Shown here: positions 17,349 to 27,205 of the stretch, in pieces
Layout: every line of letters starts with the position of its first letter
Position numbering within the stretch: position 1 is the first letter of the stretch
Assembly (NCBI RefSeq): GCF_003144535.1
Contig: NZ_PHFJ01000009.1
Location: 62,001 to 126,000 of the forward strand
Reading direction: 5' to 3'
Length of the DNA stretch: 64,000 nucleotides
From: Proteus penneri
GTDB lineage: Bacteria > Pseudomonadota > Gammaproteobacteria > Enterobacterales > Enterobacteriaceae
The notes under the pieces: generated by a model
Told to the model about the DNA's origin: nothing
The model's database searches: none
The model's input: the letters and a program-made list of their open reading frames with translations, nothing else
Program-made: the position numbers and the translations under genes

Positions 17349-19859
17349 TTATTCATTAACATTGGAACATACTAGTATTAAAGATTGGCCATTGTTTTCT
17401 ATTTTATCAGGGAAATTAATTTGGCATTTTTTATTTCCACCCCAGCTAACAGTCATTGATTCATTTGGATTAATACCTGTTATATAAGCATTACCAAATT
17501 CACCTACTATGCCAGTATTTCTATCTTTCGAATTCGTTATTTGAGCTGCAAAAGGAGGATAACTGCCATCATTTAACCTAATAACAACCATTAATTTCAT
17601 ACCTGAATTAACTTCAAATTTACGATAACCAATAGCACCTTCAGTCAACGTTGCTAATAATACGTTGTCATTAACCTCGGCATCCTCAGGAAGGTTATTA
17701 ATATCAATTTTAATTTTATTTTTATAATAACTATTCACTTCAGGTAAAATAGCTTTGCCGAAAGCATTTGTATAGACAGGAGTGCTATATCCTTGAACAG
17801 GAATATTTTCAACACCATCGGTATCAACTAACAGACGTGTACCACCAGGTAAACTACTTCTATGTATGGCCCCACCATTCATTGTCATAGTCAAACCACC
17901 CTGCACATTCAAACCAAATGCAGTATATTGATTATGAACATAAGCAGCTGTCCCGCTTAACGTGGCATTATTCGTTTCATGATAAATATAAGCGTTAGCA
18001 AGACCACCTTTACGTTGATTACCCGCACTTATTCTATATGAAGTATTATCATCAACACGATTGAAGAAACCAACGCTATTTGAAATATTATTATCATTAT
18101 CAATGTTTGAACTGTAACTTAAATTACCACCAGTTCCCCAAGGCATGGTCATACTTACATAAGCACCTTGGTCATTACCCCAATTACTTTTATTTCTAAA
18201 TAGACTTAATGATAAAGATAAATTTTTATAATTACCGATGTCAAAATATTTTATTGCAGTGAAATCATAACGGTTTTGGTCAGGCTGATTCCAATATGTT
18301 TGGTAACGATAATTTAAACCTGTTGAAAGTCGATAATCTCTAAAGTTTTTACTTAGTGTAACGGTATATAATTCTTTTTGGTGATTTTCCCGAATACCAT
18401 TATTTTGTTGAGCATCTAAAAATTGAGACATACTCATAAAATCACGTTCAGAAAAACGGTATCCAGCAAATTGTATTTGGCTATCTATATCATCAAATCT
18501 TTTCGAATAACTAATTCGATATGAACGACCTTGGTACTTATCTTTGTTACCACCATTATAAAGCTTAGCAATAGATTGAGTTACATCAAACGACAGTGCA
18601 CCAAATATAAGTAAATCACGTCCAAAACCAGCAGAAAACGCATTATAATTTTGGCTATTAATACTACCTGCAAATAGTGACCAACCGTTTGTTACACCCC
18701 ATGAGAACTCACCTGTGGCAAACACATCCCCATTAACTCGGTGATCCATATCTGCTGGGCGTCCAAAAGCGACTTTATATCTCACTTGTCCAGGACGAGT
18801 TAGATAAGGGATTGTCGCAGTATTAACTTGATATTCTTGAACACGTCCATCTTGCTCTTCAACTCTAACGTCTAAAGTACCACTAACTGCACTACTTAAA
18901 TCTTGAATGCTAAAAGGTCCGGCGGCAACTTGGGTCTGATAAATAATTCGTCCTTGTTGCGAAATAATGACTTGAGCACTGGTCTGTGCGACACCATTAA
19001 CCTCTGGAGCATATCCACGTAAATTTGGTGGTAACATAGATAAGTCAGAACCTAATACCGCACCAATAAATCTAAATGTATCAAATAGATCAGATTCTAA
19101 ATAAACTTCTCCCAACGTTAATTTAGCTTTTAGCTGGGAAATTGCGCGATAAGCATAAAATCGGCTCCACTTAAAATCTGTATTTACAGTCTCTTCAGAT
19201 CCTGTACCATGGTTTAAACGTCCTTGCCAATCACCACGAACACGCCAAACACCTAAGTTAATACCAGTAACACCATTACTATTTAATGAATATGTATTAT
19301 TTCCTGACTTATGAGGTCTATTTGTTTTAGCATTTATATTGTAGTCAAATATAAGTCCAGAGATACCTTCATCCCAACGTGAAGCTGGCTCCCATGTTGC
19401 ATCTGAATATTCGATATAGGCTTGAGGCATACTAATATGTAATGTCAATGTACCAAGATCACCAGTATAAGTTGCACCAGGGAGTGAACTCCAATCAAGG
19501 CAACTTTCATCATTTAGCCAAGTGATTTGTTTCAATATTTCTGGTTTTAGGGCTAATAATGAAACTTGTTCTGGTGATAAACAGACTGAACTACCTGTTT
19601 CTCGAGATTCATCAGCATAAAAAGTGATTGGTTGTTCAGCAATAACATTTTGGTTAAGCTGAATTTTTAATGTGTAGGTTCCTGGTAGAATATACCCTGA
19701 CTTTGAAAACTGGGTGACATCAATATTTTCGCCATCTTCTAAATTAAACATATTTGAACTAAATTCAAATGTGTTTGAATAAGCCGGATTAAAAATAAAA
19801 AAGGCACTTATTATGATCAGCTTTCTTACTAATACATTTTTTATTTTCAATAATAACAT
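17349..19859 (-). CDS. Outer-membrane fimbrial usher
   Basis: 836 residues, the normal length of a FimD/PapC usher. It has a signal peptide (ending NPAYS), an N-terminal subunit-chaperone binding domain (FEFSSNMFNLEDGENIDVTQF), the beta-barrel with plug domain (LPPNLRGYAPEVNGVAQTSA and VAAGPFSIQDL, about 280-330), and two C-terminal domains ending with a cysteine pair (KKCQINFPDK and SLILVC). It translocates subunits and assembles the fimbria. The gene is intact and lies in the usual place, between the second subunit gene (23-nt gap) and the chaperone. Confidence 0.95.
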   Translation of the reverse strand: MLLLKIKNVLVRKLIIISAFFIFNPAYSNTFEFSSNMFNLEDGENIDVTQFSKSGYILPGTYTLKIQLNQNVIAEQPITFYADESRETGSSVCLSPEQVSLLALKPEILKQITWLNDESCLDWSSLPGATYTGDLGTLTLHISMPQAYIEYSDATWEPASRWDEGISGLIFDYNINAKTNRPHKSGNNTYSLNSNGVTGINLGVWRVRGDWQGRLNHGTGSEETVNTDFKWSRFYAYRAISQLKAKLTLGEVYLESDLFDTFRFIGAVLGSDLSMLPPNLRGYAPEVNGVAQTSAQVIISQQGRIIYQTQVAAGPFSIQDLSSAVSGTLDVRVEEQDGRVQEYQVNTATIPYLTRPGQVRYKVAFGRPADMDHRVNGDVFATGEFSWGVTNGWSLFAGSINSQNYNAFSAGFGRDLLIFGALSFDVTQSIAKLYNGGNKDKYQGRSYRISYSKRFDDIDSQIQFAGYRFSERDFMSMSQFLDAQQNNGIRENHQKELYTVTLSKNFRDYRLSTGLNYRYQTYWNQPDQNRYDFTAIKYFDIGNYKNLSLSLSLFRNKSNWGNDQGAYVSMTMPWGTGGNLSYSSNIDNDNNISNSVGFFNRVDDNTSYRISAGNQRKGGLANAYIYHETNNATLSGTAAYVHNQYTAFGLNVQGGLTMTMNGGAIHRSSLPGGTRLLVDTDGVENIPVQGYSTPVYTNAFGKAILPEVNSYYKNKIKIDINNLPEDAEVNDNVLLATLTEGAIGYRKFEVNSGMKLMVVIRLNDGSYPPFAAQITNSKDRNTGIVGEFGNAYITGINPNESMTVSWGGNKKCQINFPDKIENNGQSLILVCSNVNE

Positions 19860-19882
19860 TATGATTATCCGAATAACTAGAA

Positions 19883-20407
19883 TTAGTAATAACTGATTCT
19901 ATAAATAATAATAGTATGAAAATCACCTGCTCTTATATCAGAGCCATCAGCAATAAGTCTTAATTTATAATTTAAAAACATATCCCCAGGTGAGATTTGT
20001 ATTTTATCCATACTCTTCCCTGGTATAGCTAACTGCTCACTGGTATCTTTTATTTGTAAAACAACGCCTCTTGCGTCTCCATTGACGGTATAATAATTAC
20101 CATTATTAGCTCCATCAAAAGTTACATCGAAACTTTCCCATTGAAAGTTTTCTTTTGCTGTTGACACCAACTGGCAATCTATCAATTTAATTGAAAACTC
20201 TTTTTCTGGAGATGAACCATATTGGGACATATATGAAATAGGAATAATACCTAAATCTATTGATTGATCTGCACTTCCCGTATCAATTAAGCAAGGTGTT
20301 TCAACTATAGTTCCCCTCATATCAACTCGACCATGTCCTTGTTCTGTGGACGAATACGTATATGAAGTGACTAATAATAATGATAAAAGAGATATCAATT
20401 TTTTCAT
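19883..20407 (-). CDS. Fimbrial subunit, probable minor pilin or terminator (MrpB-like)
   Basis: 174 residues: signal peptide (MKKLISLLSLLLVTSYTYS), MRGTIVETPCLIDTG with the first cysteine, IKLIDCQLV with the second, and a C-terminal FHTIIIYRISYY strand. Position between the major pilin and the usher matches mrpB, whose product is thought to terminate and anchor the fimbria. The ATG at 20407 is chosen because GGAA lies 6 nt upstream; a TTG four codons earlier is less likely. A strong hairpin separates it from the major subunit gene. Confidence 0.83.
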   Translation of the reverse strand: MKKLISLLSLLLVTSYTYSSTEQGHGRVDMRGTIVETPCLIDTGSADQSIDLGIIPISYMSQYGSSPEKEFSIKLIDCQLVSTAKENFQWESFDVTFDGANNGNYYTVNGDARGVVLQIKDTSEQLAIPGKSMDKIQISPGDMFLNYKLRLIADGSDIRAGDFHTIIIYRISYY

Positions 20408-20428
20408 TAATAGTTCCAATTAGTAGAA

Positions 20429-20460
20429 CAGGTCAGTTTTATATTAATAAAACTGACCTG
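20429..20460 (-). terminator. Intercistronic hairpin after the major fimbrial gene
   Basis: CAGGTCAGTTTTAT (20429-20442) and ATAAAACTGACCTG (20447-20460) form a perfect 14-bp stem with a 4-nt loop, 7 nt beyond the major pilin stop. No U-run follows, so partial termination or 3'-end protection of the major-subunit mRNA is more likely than a full stop; a comparable hairpin shapes papA expression in the pap operon. Confidence 0.8.
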
Positions 20461-20467
20461 CTATTTC

Positions 20468-21019
20468 TTATTGGTATGCTAAAGTAAAGTTAGCGGTTGC
20501 GTAGAATTCACCGACTTTAATAGCCTCATCACCTGTACCACCAAGACCTTTCACATAAGAAGCGAATTGTAGAGTGTTAGGACCAGTACTTAATTGGTGT
20601 GGTTTAGTGGCAACGTTGTTCACTACTTTGCTGTCACCAGAAACAATTGCAATACCAGCACCCATTCCTTCTTTGCCATCAAATCCAATTAAGTTGGTAT
20701 CTTTACCAGCATCAGTGAAGCTAAATGTAGTAGTAACTTGTTTATCAGTTAAGTCAGAGATATCACAGTCAGCTAATTCAATGCTAAATGTTTTAACATG
20801 ACTTTCACCAGTGTTACTATTAGCAGCTAGTTCCTTACGAGATATTTGGCCGAAATCAACTTCGATTGGGTTTTCTGATTCTATTGAGCATGGAGCATCA
20901 ATAATATAGCCGTGGAACTTCACTTGACCAGAATCTTGACCTTGTCCACCAGCAGCAAATGCTGATGAGCTTAAAGCTACGGCAGTAGTAATTAAAGTAG
21001 CAACAATAACCTTTTTCAT
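20468..21019 (-). CDS. Major fimbrial subunit (MrpA-like)
   Basis: 183 residues of canonical type 1-like pilin: signal peptide MKKVIVATLITTAVALSSSA with cleavage near FAAGG, first cysteine at 44 (IIDAPCSIE), second at 85 (ELADCDIS), and the C-terminal donor-acceptor strand VGEFYATANFTLAYQ. It is the first gene of the operon and has an AGAGG ribosome site 6 nt from the ATG. The order pilin, subunit, usher, chaperone, two subunits, adhesin is that of mrp, minus one minor subunit and without the mrpI recombinase or mrpJ regulator. Exact fimbrial type is not assigned. Confidence 0.9.
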   Translation of the reverse strand: MKKVIVATLITTAVALSSSAFAAGGQGQDSGQVKFHGYIIDAPCSIESENPIEVDFGQISRKELAANSNTGESHVKTFSIELADCDISDLTDKQVTTTFSFTDAGKDTNLIGFDGKEGMGAGIAIVSGDSKVVNNVATKPHQLSTGPNTLQFASYVKGLGGTGDEAIKVGEFYATANFTLAYQ

Positions 21020-21093
21020 ACTTTTCCTCTATAATATAAGTAACATCTTATTGACTCTAACGGATGAGCACTTTTAAAAATGATGGACATAGG

Positions 21094-21160
21094 TATCTTA
21101 TTTCCATAATAAGATAAACATAATATTCCTTTTAATTTTAAATAAAGGAATATTATGTTT
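21094..21160. promoter_or_regulatory. Tandem palindromes upstream of the fimbrial operon
   Basis: Two inverted repeats adjoin: TATCTTATT (21094-21102) with AATAAGATA (21108-21116), and a perfect 17-bp repeat AAACATAATATTCCTTT (21116-21132) with its complement at 21144-21160. They lie 75-141 nt before the major pilin start and about 65 nt beyond the tRNA 3' end. They may be operators, or the second may end the tRNA transcript; the T-run needed for a classical terminator is missing. Confidence 0.5.
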
Positions 21161-21224
21161 ACTCATTAGGGAAAAACTAATGAAATAAATTTTTAGCTTA
21201 ATGCGCTGATTTAACAGCTAAATT

Positions 21225-21301
21225 TGGTGGCCCCTACTGGACTTGAACCAGTGACCAAGCGATTATGAGTCGCCTGCTCTAACCAACTGAGCTAAGGGGC
21301 C
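21225..21301 (-). tRNA. ileX: tRNA-Ile2 (CAU anticodon, lysidine-modified)
   Basis: Minus-strand cloverleaf of 77 nt including encoded CCA. The acceptor GGCCCCT pairs with AGGGGCC, the D arm is GCTC...GAGC, the anticodon arm GGCGA-CTCATAA-TCGCT, and the T arm ACTGG-TTCAAGT-CCAGT. The CAT anticodon with this body is the minor isoleucine tRNA whose C34 is changed to lysidine by TilS so that it reads AUA. Its place beside rpoD is the same as ileX in E. coli. A tRNA edge next to a variable fimbrial/ter region is a typical integration spot, but no integrase is present. Confidence 0.93.
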
Positions 21302-21620
21302 TTAATGGAGTGTGATTATACGTGCCATTTGGCACTAGGTCTAGCCTTTGAATGACTGTATGCGCAATTTATGTTCAATTTAAACAATAAAAAAATAAAA
21401 CAGAGAATAACTATGATATCAATAAGATAGCGTAACGATATCATTAATAAGCATGCGTACAGATACAAAAATATAAATAATAAGGCTATTTTTTATAAAT
21501 ATATGTAGGTGAAATCTATCGTAGTTTAAAGAGATTGTAGATATCGTATCTAAATCCTCATAAAAAAACGCCTGTGATATCACAGGCGTTCATTATAACT
21601 TTTATTGAGAGGGAAGTTGA
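21302..21620. other. Intergenic region between rpoD and tRNA-Ile
   Basis: About 320 bases, AT-rich. Apart from the rpoD terminator at 21567-21590 and the tRNA promoter that must lie near 21302-21350, nothing is recognised. Confidence 0.5.
21560..21590 (-). terminator. rpoD operon terminator
   Basis: A perfect palindrome AACGCCTGTGAT/ATCACAGGCGTT at 21567-21590, followed on the minus strand by TTTTTTT, lies 30 nt beyond the rpoD stop. It ends the rpsU-dnaG-rpoD transcript. Confidence 0.93.
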
Positions 21621-23477
21621 TTACTCATCAAGGAAGCTACGTAACACTTCAGAACGGCTTGGGTGGCGTAATTTACGCAGTGCCTTCGCTTCAATCTGAC
21701 GAATACGTTCACGGGTAACATCAAACTGTTTACCCACTTCTTCCAAGGTATGGTCTGTATTCATATCAATACCAAAACGCATACGCAAGACTTTCGCTTC
21801 ACGCAGTGTTAAGCCAGCTAACACTTCGTGAGTTGCTGAGCGTAAGCTTTCTGATGTCGCAGAATCCAGTGGCAATTCGAGAGTTGTATCCTCGATAAAA
21901 TCACCTAAATGTGAATCTTCATCGTCACCGATTGGGGTTTCCATGGAGATAGGTTCTTTAGCGATTTTTAGTACCTTACGGATCTTGTCTTCAGGCATTA
22001 ACATGCGTTCTGCAAGCTCTTCTGGTGAAGGCTCACGTCCCATCTCTTGCAACATTTGACGAGAGATACGGTTCAGTTTATTAATCGTTTCGATCATATG
22101 AACAGGGATACGGATTGTACGCGCCTGATCAGCGATTGAACGAGTAATTGCCTGACGGATCCACCATGTTGCATAAGTTGAGAACTTATAACCACGACGG
22201 TATTCAAATTTATCAACCGCTTTCATCAAACCGATATTCCCTTCCTGAATTAGGTCAAGGAACTGTAAGCCACGGTTGGTATATTTTTTCGCGATAGAGA
22301 TAACGAGACGTAAGTTCGCTTCGACCATCTCTTTTTTCGCACGACGTGCTTTTGCTTCACCGATAGACATGCGACGGTTAATATCTTTAACCTGTTCGAT
22401 TGTCAATCCAGTTTCAACTTCAATTTGTTGCAGTTTTTGTAAGCTGCGTTGTACTTCTTCTTCAATGCCTGCTAGCTTTTCAGACCAAGGCTTATTCATT
22501 GCTCGAGCAGCAGTAAACCATGTGTCATTAGTTTCGTTACCTGTAAACAGCGTAATGAAGTTTTTCTTAGGCATCTTAACTTGATCAACACAAAGACGCA
22601 TGATGTGACGCTCTTGAGTACGAACTCTGTCCATCATTTCACGCATATTGTTAACCAAATAATCAAACTGTTTCGGTACTAAACGGAACTGTTTGAAAAT
22701 TTCAGATAACAATAAGATTTCAAGCTCTGTATCTTTGTGGTTGCGACCTTTCGCCTTGATAGTTTGGCGAGTTTTTTCGTATTGCTCACGAAGCTCAGTA
22801 AACTTCTGACGTGCTAATTCAGGATCGATGCTGTTATCGTCATCGCTATCGCTGTCATTGTCGCCATCTTCGTCTTCATCTTCATCTTCGTCTTCAGCGT
22901 CATTGGCAACTTCATCATCTTCTTTGCCTAAATTGACATCTTCACTTTCTGCCACTTCTTCGGCATTAGGGTCAATAAATGCAGTAATTAAGTCTGAAAG
23001 ACGTGCTTCGCCTGCTTCAACACGATCATATTGTTCAAGAAGATAAGTAATTGCTTCAGGATATTCTGCAACGGAACATTGAACTTGATTAATACCATCT
23101 TCAATGCGTTTTGCGATATCAATTTCACCTTCCCGGGTGAGCAGTTCAACTGTACCCATTTCACGCATATACATACGCACAGGGTCGGTTGTACGGCCAA
23201 TCTCAGATTCTACACTAGAAAGTACCTGAGCTGCGGCTTCTGCAGCATCATCATCAGTATCATTTGAATTTTCTGCCAGCATCAGATCATCGGCGTCAGG
23301 TGCTTCTTCCATAACCTGAATGCCCATGTCGTTAATCATCTGGATGATGTCTTCGATTTGATCTGAATCGACGATATCTTCCGGCAGATGGTCATTGACC
23401 TCAGCATAGGTCAGGTAGCCTTGCTCCTTACCTTTAGTAACAAGTAGCTTCAGCTGTGACTGCGGGTTTTGCTCCAT
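21621..23477 (-). CDS. rpoD: RNA polymerase sigma-70 factor RpoD
   Basis: 618 residues from [12 protein letters not shown], the conserved enterobacterial start (the frame extends 7 codons further without a signal). Region 1.1 is followed by a non-conserved region with a very acidic stretch (about residues 189-221, mostly Asp/Glu). Then come region 2 ([20 protein letters not shown], -10 recognition), region 3, and region 4 with the helix-turn-helix [20 protein letters not shown]. It is the primary sigma factor, third gene of the macromolecular-synthesis operon. Slightly longer than the 613-residue E. coli protein because of the acidic stretch. Confidence 0.98.
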   Translation of the reverse strand: MEQNPQSQLKLLVTKGKEQGYLTYAEVNDHLPEDIVDSDQIEDIIQMINDMGIQVMEEAPDADDLMLAENSNDTDDDAAEAAAQVLSSVESEIGRTTDPVRMYMREMGTVELLTREGEIDIAKRIEDGINQVQCSVAEYPEAITYLLEQYDRVEAGEARLSDLITAFIDPNAEEVAESEDVNLGKEDDEVANDAEDEDEDEDEDGDNDSDSDDDNSIDPELARQKFTELREQYEKTRQTIKAKGRNHKDTELEILLLSEIFKQFRLVPKQFDYLVNNMREMMDRVRTQERHIMRLCVDQVKMPKKNFITLFTGNETNDTWFTAARAMNKPWSEKLAGIEEEVQRSLQKLQQIEVETGLTIEQVKDINRRMSIGEAKARRAKKEMVEANLRLVISIAKKYTNRGLQFLDLIQEGNIGLMKAVDKFEYRRGYKFSTYATWWIRQAITRSIADQARTIRIPVHMIETINKLNRISRQMLQEMGREPSPEELAERMLMPEDKIRKVLKIAKEPISMETPIGDDEDSHLGDFIEDTTLELPLDSATSESLRSATHEVLAGLTLREAKVLRMRFGIDMNTDHTLEEVGKQFDVTRERIRQIEAKALRKLRHPSRSEVLRSFLDE

Positions 23478-23574
23478 AAGACGGTATCCACACTTCAAAG
23501 TAATTTGGGTTGGTGTCGGGTCGGCGATAACTGTTTAGCCAACAATAACTACGGAGGGGCATTTTCATTGTCGA

Positions 23575-23600
23575 TTGCTACGATCCCCTCAGCGTAGCAA
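23575..23600 (-). other. Hairpin in the dnaG-rpoD gap
   Basis: TTGCTACG (23575-23582) and CGTAGCAA (23593-23600) form a perfect 8-bp stem with a 10-nt loop. There is no T-run. In E. coli this gap carries an mRNA processing site that lowers dnaG relative to rpoD expression; an equivalent role is inferred. Confidence 0.45.
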
Positions 23601-23664
23601 ATGTAGGTTTTTAGTACCTACCGATAGCGGCAATTAAGCCGTGTTTTTAATCTTAATTTTGTAT

Positions 23665-25413
23665 TTACTTTTTAACGCGTGCCTGTATTATCAATTGGAC
23701 TTCTTCGCGTTCATCTTGCGTTAGACCTTCTGTTCTCTCTTTCGCAATAAGCGCGTTTAAACGTTCGTCCATTGCGGTTAAAAAAATATGATCTAACGTG
23801 TCTGTAAAGGTTTTTTCTGCAATCTCATCTATATCTATATCGTTCCACATTGCCAATTTTTCAAGCTGTTTACCGAATTTATTCTCTCTATAGAGTTCGA
23901 TAATCTGTCCTGTATTCAGGCCTGGTTGTGCTTGGCAAACAGAAACTAATTCAATAAAAAGCGATAAACCTGCGATTTTTTCTGTACTTAATCCCTCGAG
24001 AGGGGGCACTAATTTAGAGAATTCTGGGTTTTGTATCAATAGGGCAATCAATATACGCATCGGTGTTGTGCGTAATTTTGTCGGTTGATACGATAACTCG
24101 TGATTAACCGGCGTTCTGCCAAATAATCGATCCATCTGCTCAATATCGGGATTTCCCGTTAAGCTTCCAAGCTCTCTTAATAAATATAGACGTAAAGTTT
24201 CACTTGGGATCTTATCTATTAATGGTCTGGCTAAACTATATAGCTTACCATTGCCTTCTTGAGTACTCAGATCCACTTGAGGAACGAGTGAATCAAATAA
24301 AAATTCTGATAATGAATGTGCTTGTTCCATACGTTTTTCAAAAGATTCTTTACCTTCACGACGAACCAGAGAATCGGGATCATCACCTTCGGGTAAAAAC
24401 ATAAAACGTAAAGAGCGGCCATCATTTAAAAAAGGAAGGGCGGTTTCTAATGCTCGCCATGCGGCATCACGTCCAGCTCTATCTCCATCATAGCAGCAAA
24501 TAATGTTATCCGTTGTTCGAAAAAGCAACTGGATATGTTCTGCTGTGGTGGAGGTTCCTAATGAGGCAACGGCATAATCAATACCAAACTGTGCTAATGC
24601 CACAACATCCATATAACCTTCAACAACTAATAGCTTTGTGACGTTATTATTAGATTGTTGTGCTTCATAAAGTCCGTAAAGTTGACGGCCCTTATGGAAA
24701 ATCTCTGTTTCTGGTGAGTTTAAGTATTTAGGTAAATCATCACCTAAAACACGCCCACCAAAGGCAATAACTCGGCCACGTCTATCTCGGATAGGAAACA
24801 TGACGCGTTGGCGAAAACGATCATAAGTGCGACCATTATCGTTAGTGATTACCATACACGCTTCAAGAAGTAAGGCTCTATTATCGGCATCTTGACCAAA
24901 ACGTTTTAGGACGTTATCCCAACCAGTTGGCACAAATCCAATAGAAAAACGGGTAATAATTTCTTCACTAAGCCCACGATGCGCAAGGTAGTTTCTTGCT
25001 TCCTGTGCATCAGGTTTATTGAGAGCGTTACTATAATACTGATTCAATCTCTCCATCACTTGATAGAGATTTTGTCTTATATGTCGTTCAATAGGGCTAC
25101 TGCCTGTTCCTGATTCATAAGGAACTTCTAACCCATGCATTGCTGCTAACTCTTCAATGGTTTCGACAAAATCGAGCCTGTCGTAATTCATCAAAAAATC
25201 AATAGCATTGCCATGCGCGCCACAACCAAAACAGTGGTAAAACTGTTTGTCACTATTTACTGTAAAAGAGGGCGTTTTTTCATTATGAAACGGACAACAC
25301 GCTGAATGATTTTTGCCTTGTTTTTTTAACGGCACGCGAGCGTCGATAAGATCGATGATATCGGTTCGAGCTAGCAAATCATTGATAAATGAACGTGGAA
25401 TTCGTCCAGCCAT
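23665..25413 (-). CDS. dnaG: DNA primase DnaG
   Basis: 582 residues from MAGRIPRSFINDLLAR, the conserved start. The CHC2-type zinc ribbon CCPFHNEKTPSFTVNSDKQF with HCFGCGAHG (about residues 39-66) recognises template. The TOPRIM catalytic core includes VVEGYMDVVAL (Glu of the metal site) and CYDGDRAGRDAAW. The C-terminal helicase-binding domain follows. It synthesises RNA primers at the replication fork with DnaB. It lies between rpsU and rpoD, with an attenuating hairpin upstream that keeps its level low. Confidence 0.98.
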   Translation of the reverse strand: MAGRIPRSFINDLLARTDIIDLIDARVPLKKQGKNHSACCPFHNEKTPSFTVNSDKQFYHCFGCGAHGNAIDFLMNYDRLDFVETIEELAAMHGLEVPYESGTGSSPIERHIRQNLYQVMERLNQYYSNALNKPDAQEARNYLAHRGLSEEIITRFSIGFVPTGWDNVLKRFGQDADNRALLLEACMVITNDNGRTYDRFRQRVMFPIRDRRGRVIAFGGRVLGDDLPKYLNSPETEIFHKGRQLYGLYEAQQSNNNVTKLLVVEGYMDVVALAQFGIDYAVASLGTSTTAEHIQLLFRTTDNIICCYDGDRAGRDAAWRALETALPFLNDGRSLRFMFLPEGDDPDSLVRREGKESFEKRMEQAHSLSEFLFDSLVPQVDLSTQEGNGKLYSLARPLIDKIPSETLRLYLLRELGSLTGNPDIEQMDRLFGRTPVNHELSYQPTKLRTTPMRILIALLIQNPEFSKLVPPLEGLSTEKIAGLSLFIELVSVCQAQPGLNTGQIIELYRENKFGKQLEKLAMWNDIDIDEIAEKTFTDTLDHIFLTAMDERLNALIAKERTEGLTQDEREEVQLIIQARVKK

Positions 25414-25447
25414 AAGCCCTTTTACGCCTGTTGTTGAACGAGAATAA

Positions 25448-25473
25448 GCCGCGCTCTCGAAAGAAAGCACGGC
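25448..25473 (-). terminator. Partial terminator between rpsU and dnaG
   Basis: On the minus strand GCCGTGCT pairs with AGCGCGGC (one G-T pair) with a 10-nt loop, followed by TTATTCTCGTTC. A leaky terminator at this point is known in E. coli and explains why rpsU is expressed far above dnaG. A smaller stem (25504-25521, TTGCGG/CCGCAA) precedes it. Confidence 0.6.
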
Positions 25474-25525
25474 CTTTAACTGCGACTACTGTGTCTGCAT
25501 ATGTTGCGGTATAAGCCGCAATATA

Positions 25526-26081
<556 letters not shown>

Positions 26082-27104
26082 ATGCGAGTTTTAGGTATTG
26101 AAACATCTTGCGATGAAACCGGTATCGCAATTTACGATGATAAAGCCGGTCTATTAGCAAATCAACTTTATAGCCAAATTAAATTGCACGCCGATTATGG
26201 TGGTGTGGTTCCTGAGTTGGCTTCACGAGATCATATCCGTAAAACAGTGCCACTTATTCAAGCCGCGCTTAAAGAAGCAAATCTGACTGCAAAAGATATT
26301 GATGCGGTTGCTTATACTGCGGGACCTGGTCTTGTAGGCGCATTACTTGTAGGTGCAACTATTGGGCGTTCATTAGCGTTTGCGTGGGATGTTCCCGCTA
26401 TTCCTGTTCATCATATGGAAGGCCATTTATTAGCACCAATGCTTGAAGAAAAAACCCCCGAGTTTCCATTTGTGGCACTTCTGGTTTCTGGTGGTCATAC
26501 ACAGTTAATTAGTGTGACAGGAATTGGTGAATACACCTTATTGGGTGAATCTATAGATGATGCTGCTGGTGAGGCTTTTGATAAAACGGCAAAACTGTTG
26601 GGATTAGATTACCCTGGTGGTCCAGTATTATCGAAAATGGCGCAACAAGGTACAGAAGGCCGCTTTGTTTTTCCTCGTCCAATGACAGACAGGCCGGGAC
26701 TTGATTTTAGTTTCTCAGGTTTAAAAACTTTTGCGGCTAATACTATTCGTCAAAATGATGATACAGACCAAACGCGCGCGGATATCGCACGCGCGTTTGA
26801 AGATGCAGTTGTTGATACGTTAGCAATAAAATGTCGTCGAGCCTTAGAACAAACAGGTTTTAAGCGTTTAGTCATGGCGGGTGGAGTGAGTGCAAACCGC
26901 ACATTACGTGCAAAAATGGAAGCTGTTATGAAGCAAATCGGTGGAGAAGTCTTTTATGCTCGCCCTGAGCTTTGTACAGATAATGGCGCAATGATTGCAT
27001 TGGCAGGTATGATCCGTTTTAAAGGTGGTACAGAAGGCCCATTAAGTGTGACGGTAAGACCACGTTGGCCTTTAGCTGAATTACCTGCGCTTGATAAGCA
27101 ATAA
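26082..27104 (+). CDS. tsaD: tRNA threonylcarbamoyladenosine synthase subunit TsaD
   Basis: 340 residues of the Kae1/YgjD ASKHA ATPase family: start [20 protein letters not shown], metal-binding histidines in [11 protein letters not shown] (about residues 110-120), [10 protein letters not shown] for phosphate contact and [10 protein letters not shown] near the C-terminus. With TsaB, TsaC and TsaE it adds threonylcarbamoyl to A37 of ANN-reading tRNAs. Start supported by GGAAG upstream. It is divergent from rpsU, as in E. coli, and closed by its own terminator. Confidence 0.98.
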   Translation: MRVLGIETSCDETGIAIYDDKAGLLANQLYSQIKLHADYGGVVPELASRDHIRKTVPLIQAALKEANLTAKDIDAVAYTAGPGLVGALLVGATIGRSLAFAWDVPAIPVHHMEGHLLAPMLEEKTPEFPFVALLVSGGHTQLISVTGIGEYTLLGESIDDAAGEAFDKTAKLLGLDYPGGPVLSKMAQQGTEGRFVFPRPMTDRPGLDFSFSGLKTFAANTIRQNDDTDQTRADIARAFEDAVVDTLAIKCRRALEQTGFKRLVMAGGVSANRTLRAKMEAVMKQIGGEVFYARPELCTDNGAMIALAGMIRFKGGTEGPLSVTVRPRWPLAELPALDKQ

Positions 27105-27137
27105 TTTATTTGAGTATTTAGATTTTATTCCTTTGTT

Positions 27138-27169
27138 AAAAAGCCACTTTTTTTCAAAAGTGGCTTTTT
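27138..27169. terminator. tsaD terminator
   Basis: AAAAAGCCACTTTT (27138-27151) pairs perfectly with AAAAGTGGCTTTTT (27156-27169). A and T tracts flank both sides, so it can also serve the convergent plsY gene. Confidence 0.92.
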
Positions 27170-27205
27170 GTTTTTGGTGTTTATTTGAAGCGTAGCGTAA
27201 TGTAA

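Noticed and set aside
21225-21301. Possible att site with a duplicated tRNA 3' end
   Set aside because: No second copy of the tRNA 3' sequence and no integrase gene were seen within the window.
22828-23046. Serine-rich plus-strand frame and GAA/GAT-type tandem repeats
   Set aside because: It is the complement of the acidic Asp/Glu stretch of RpoD, a normal low-complexity part of that protein.
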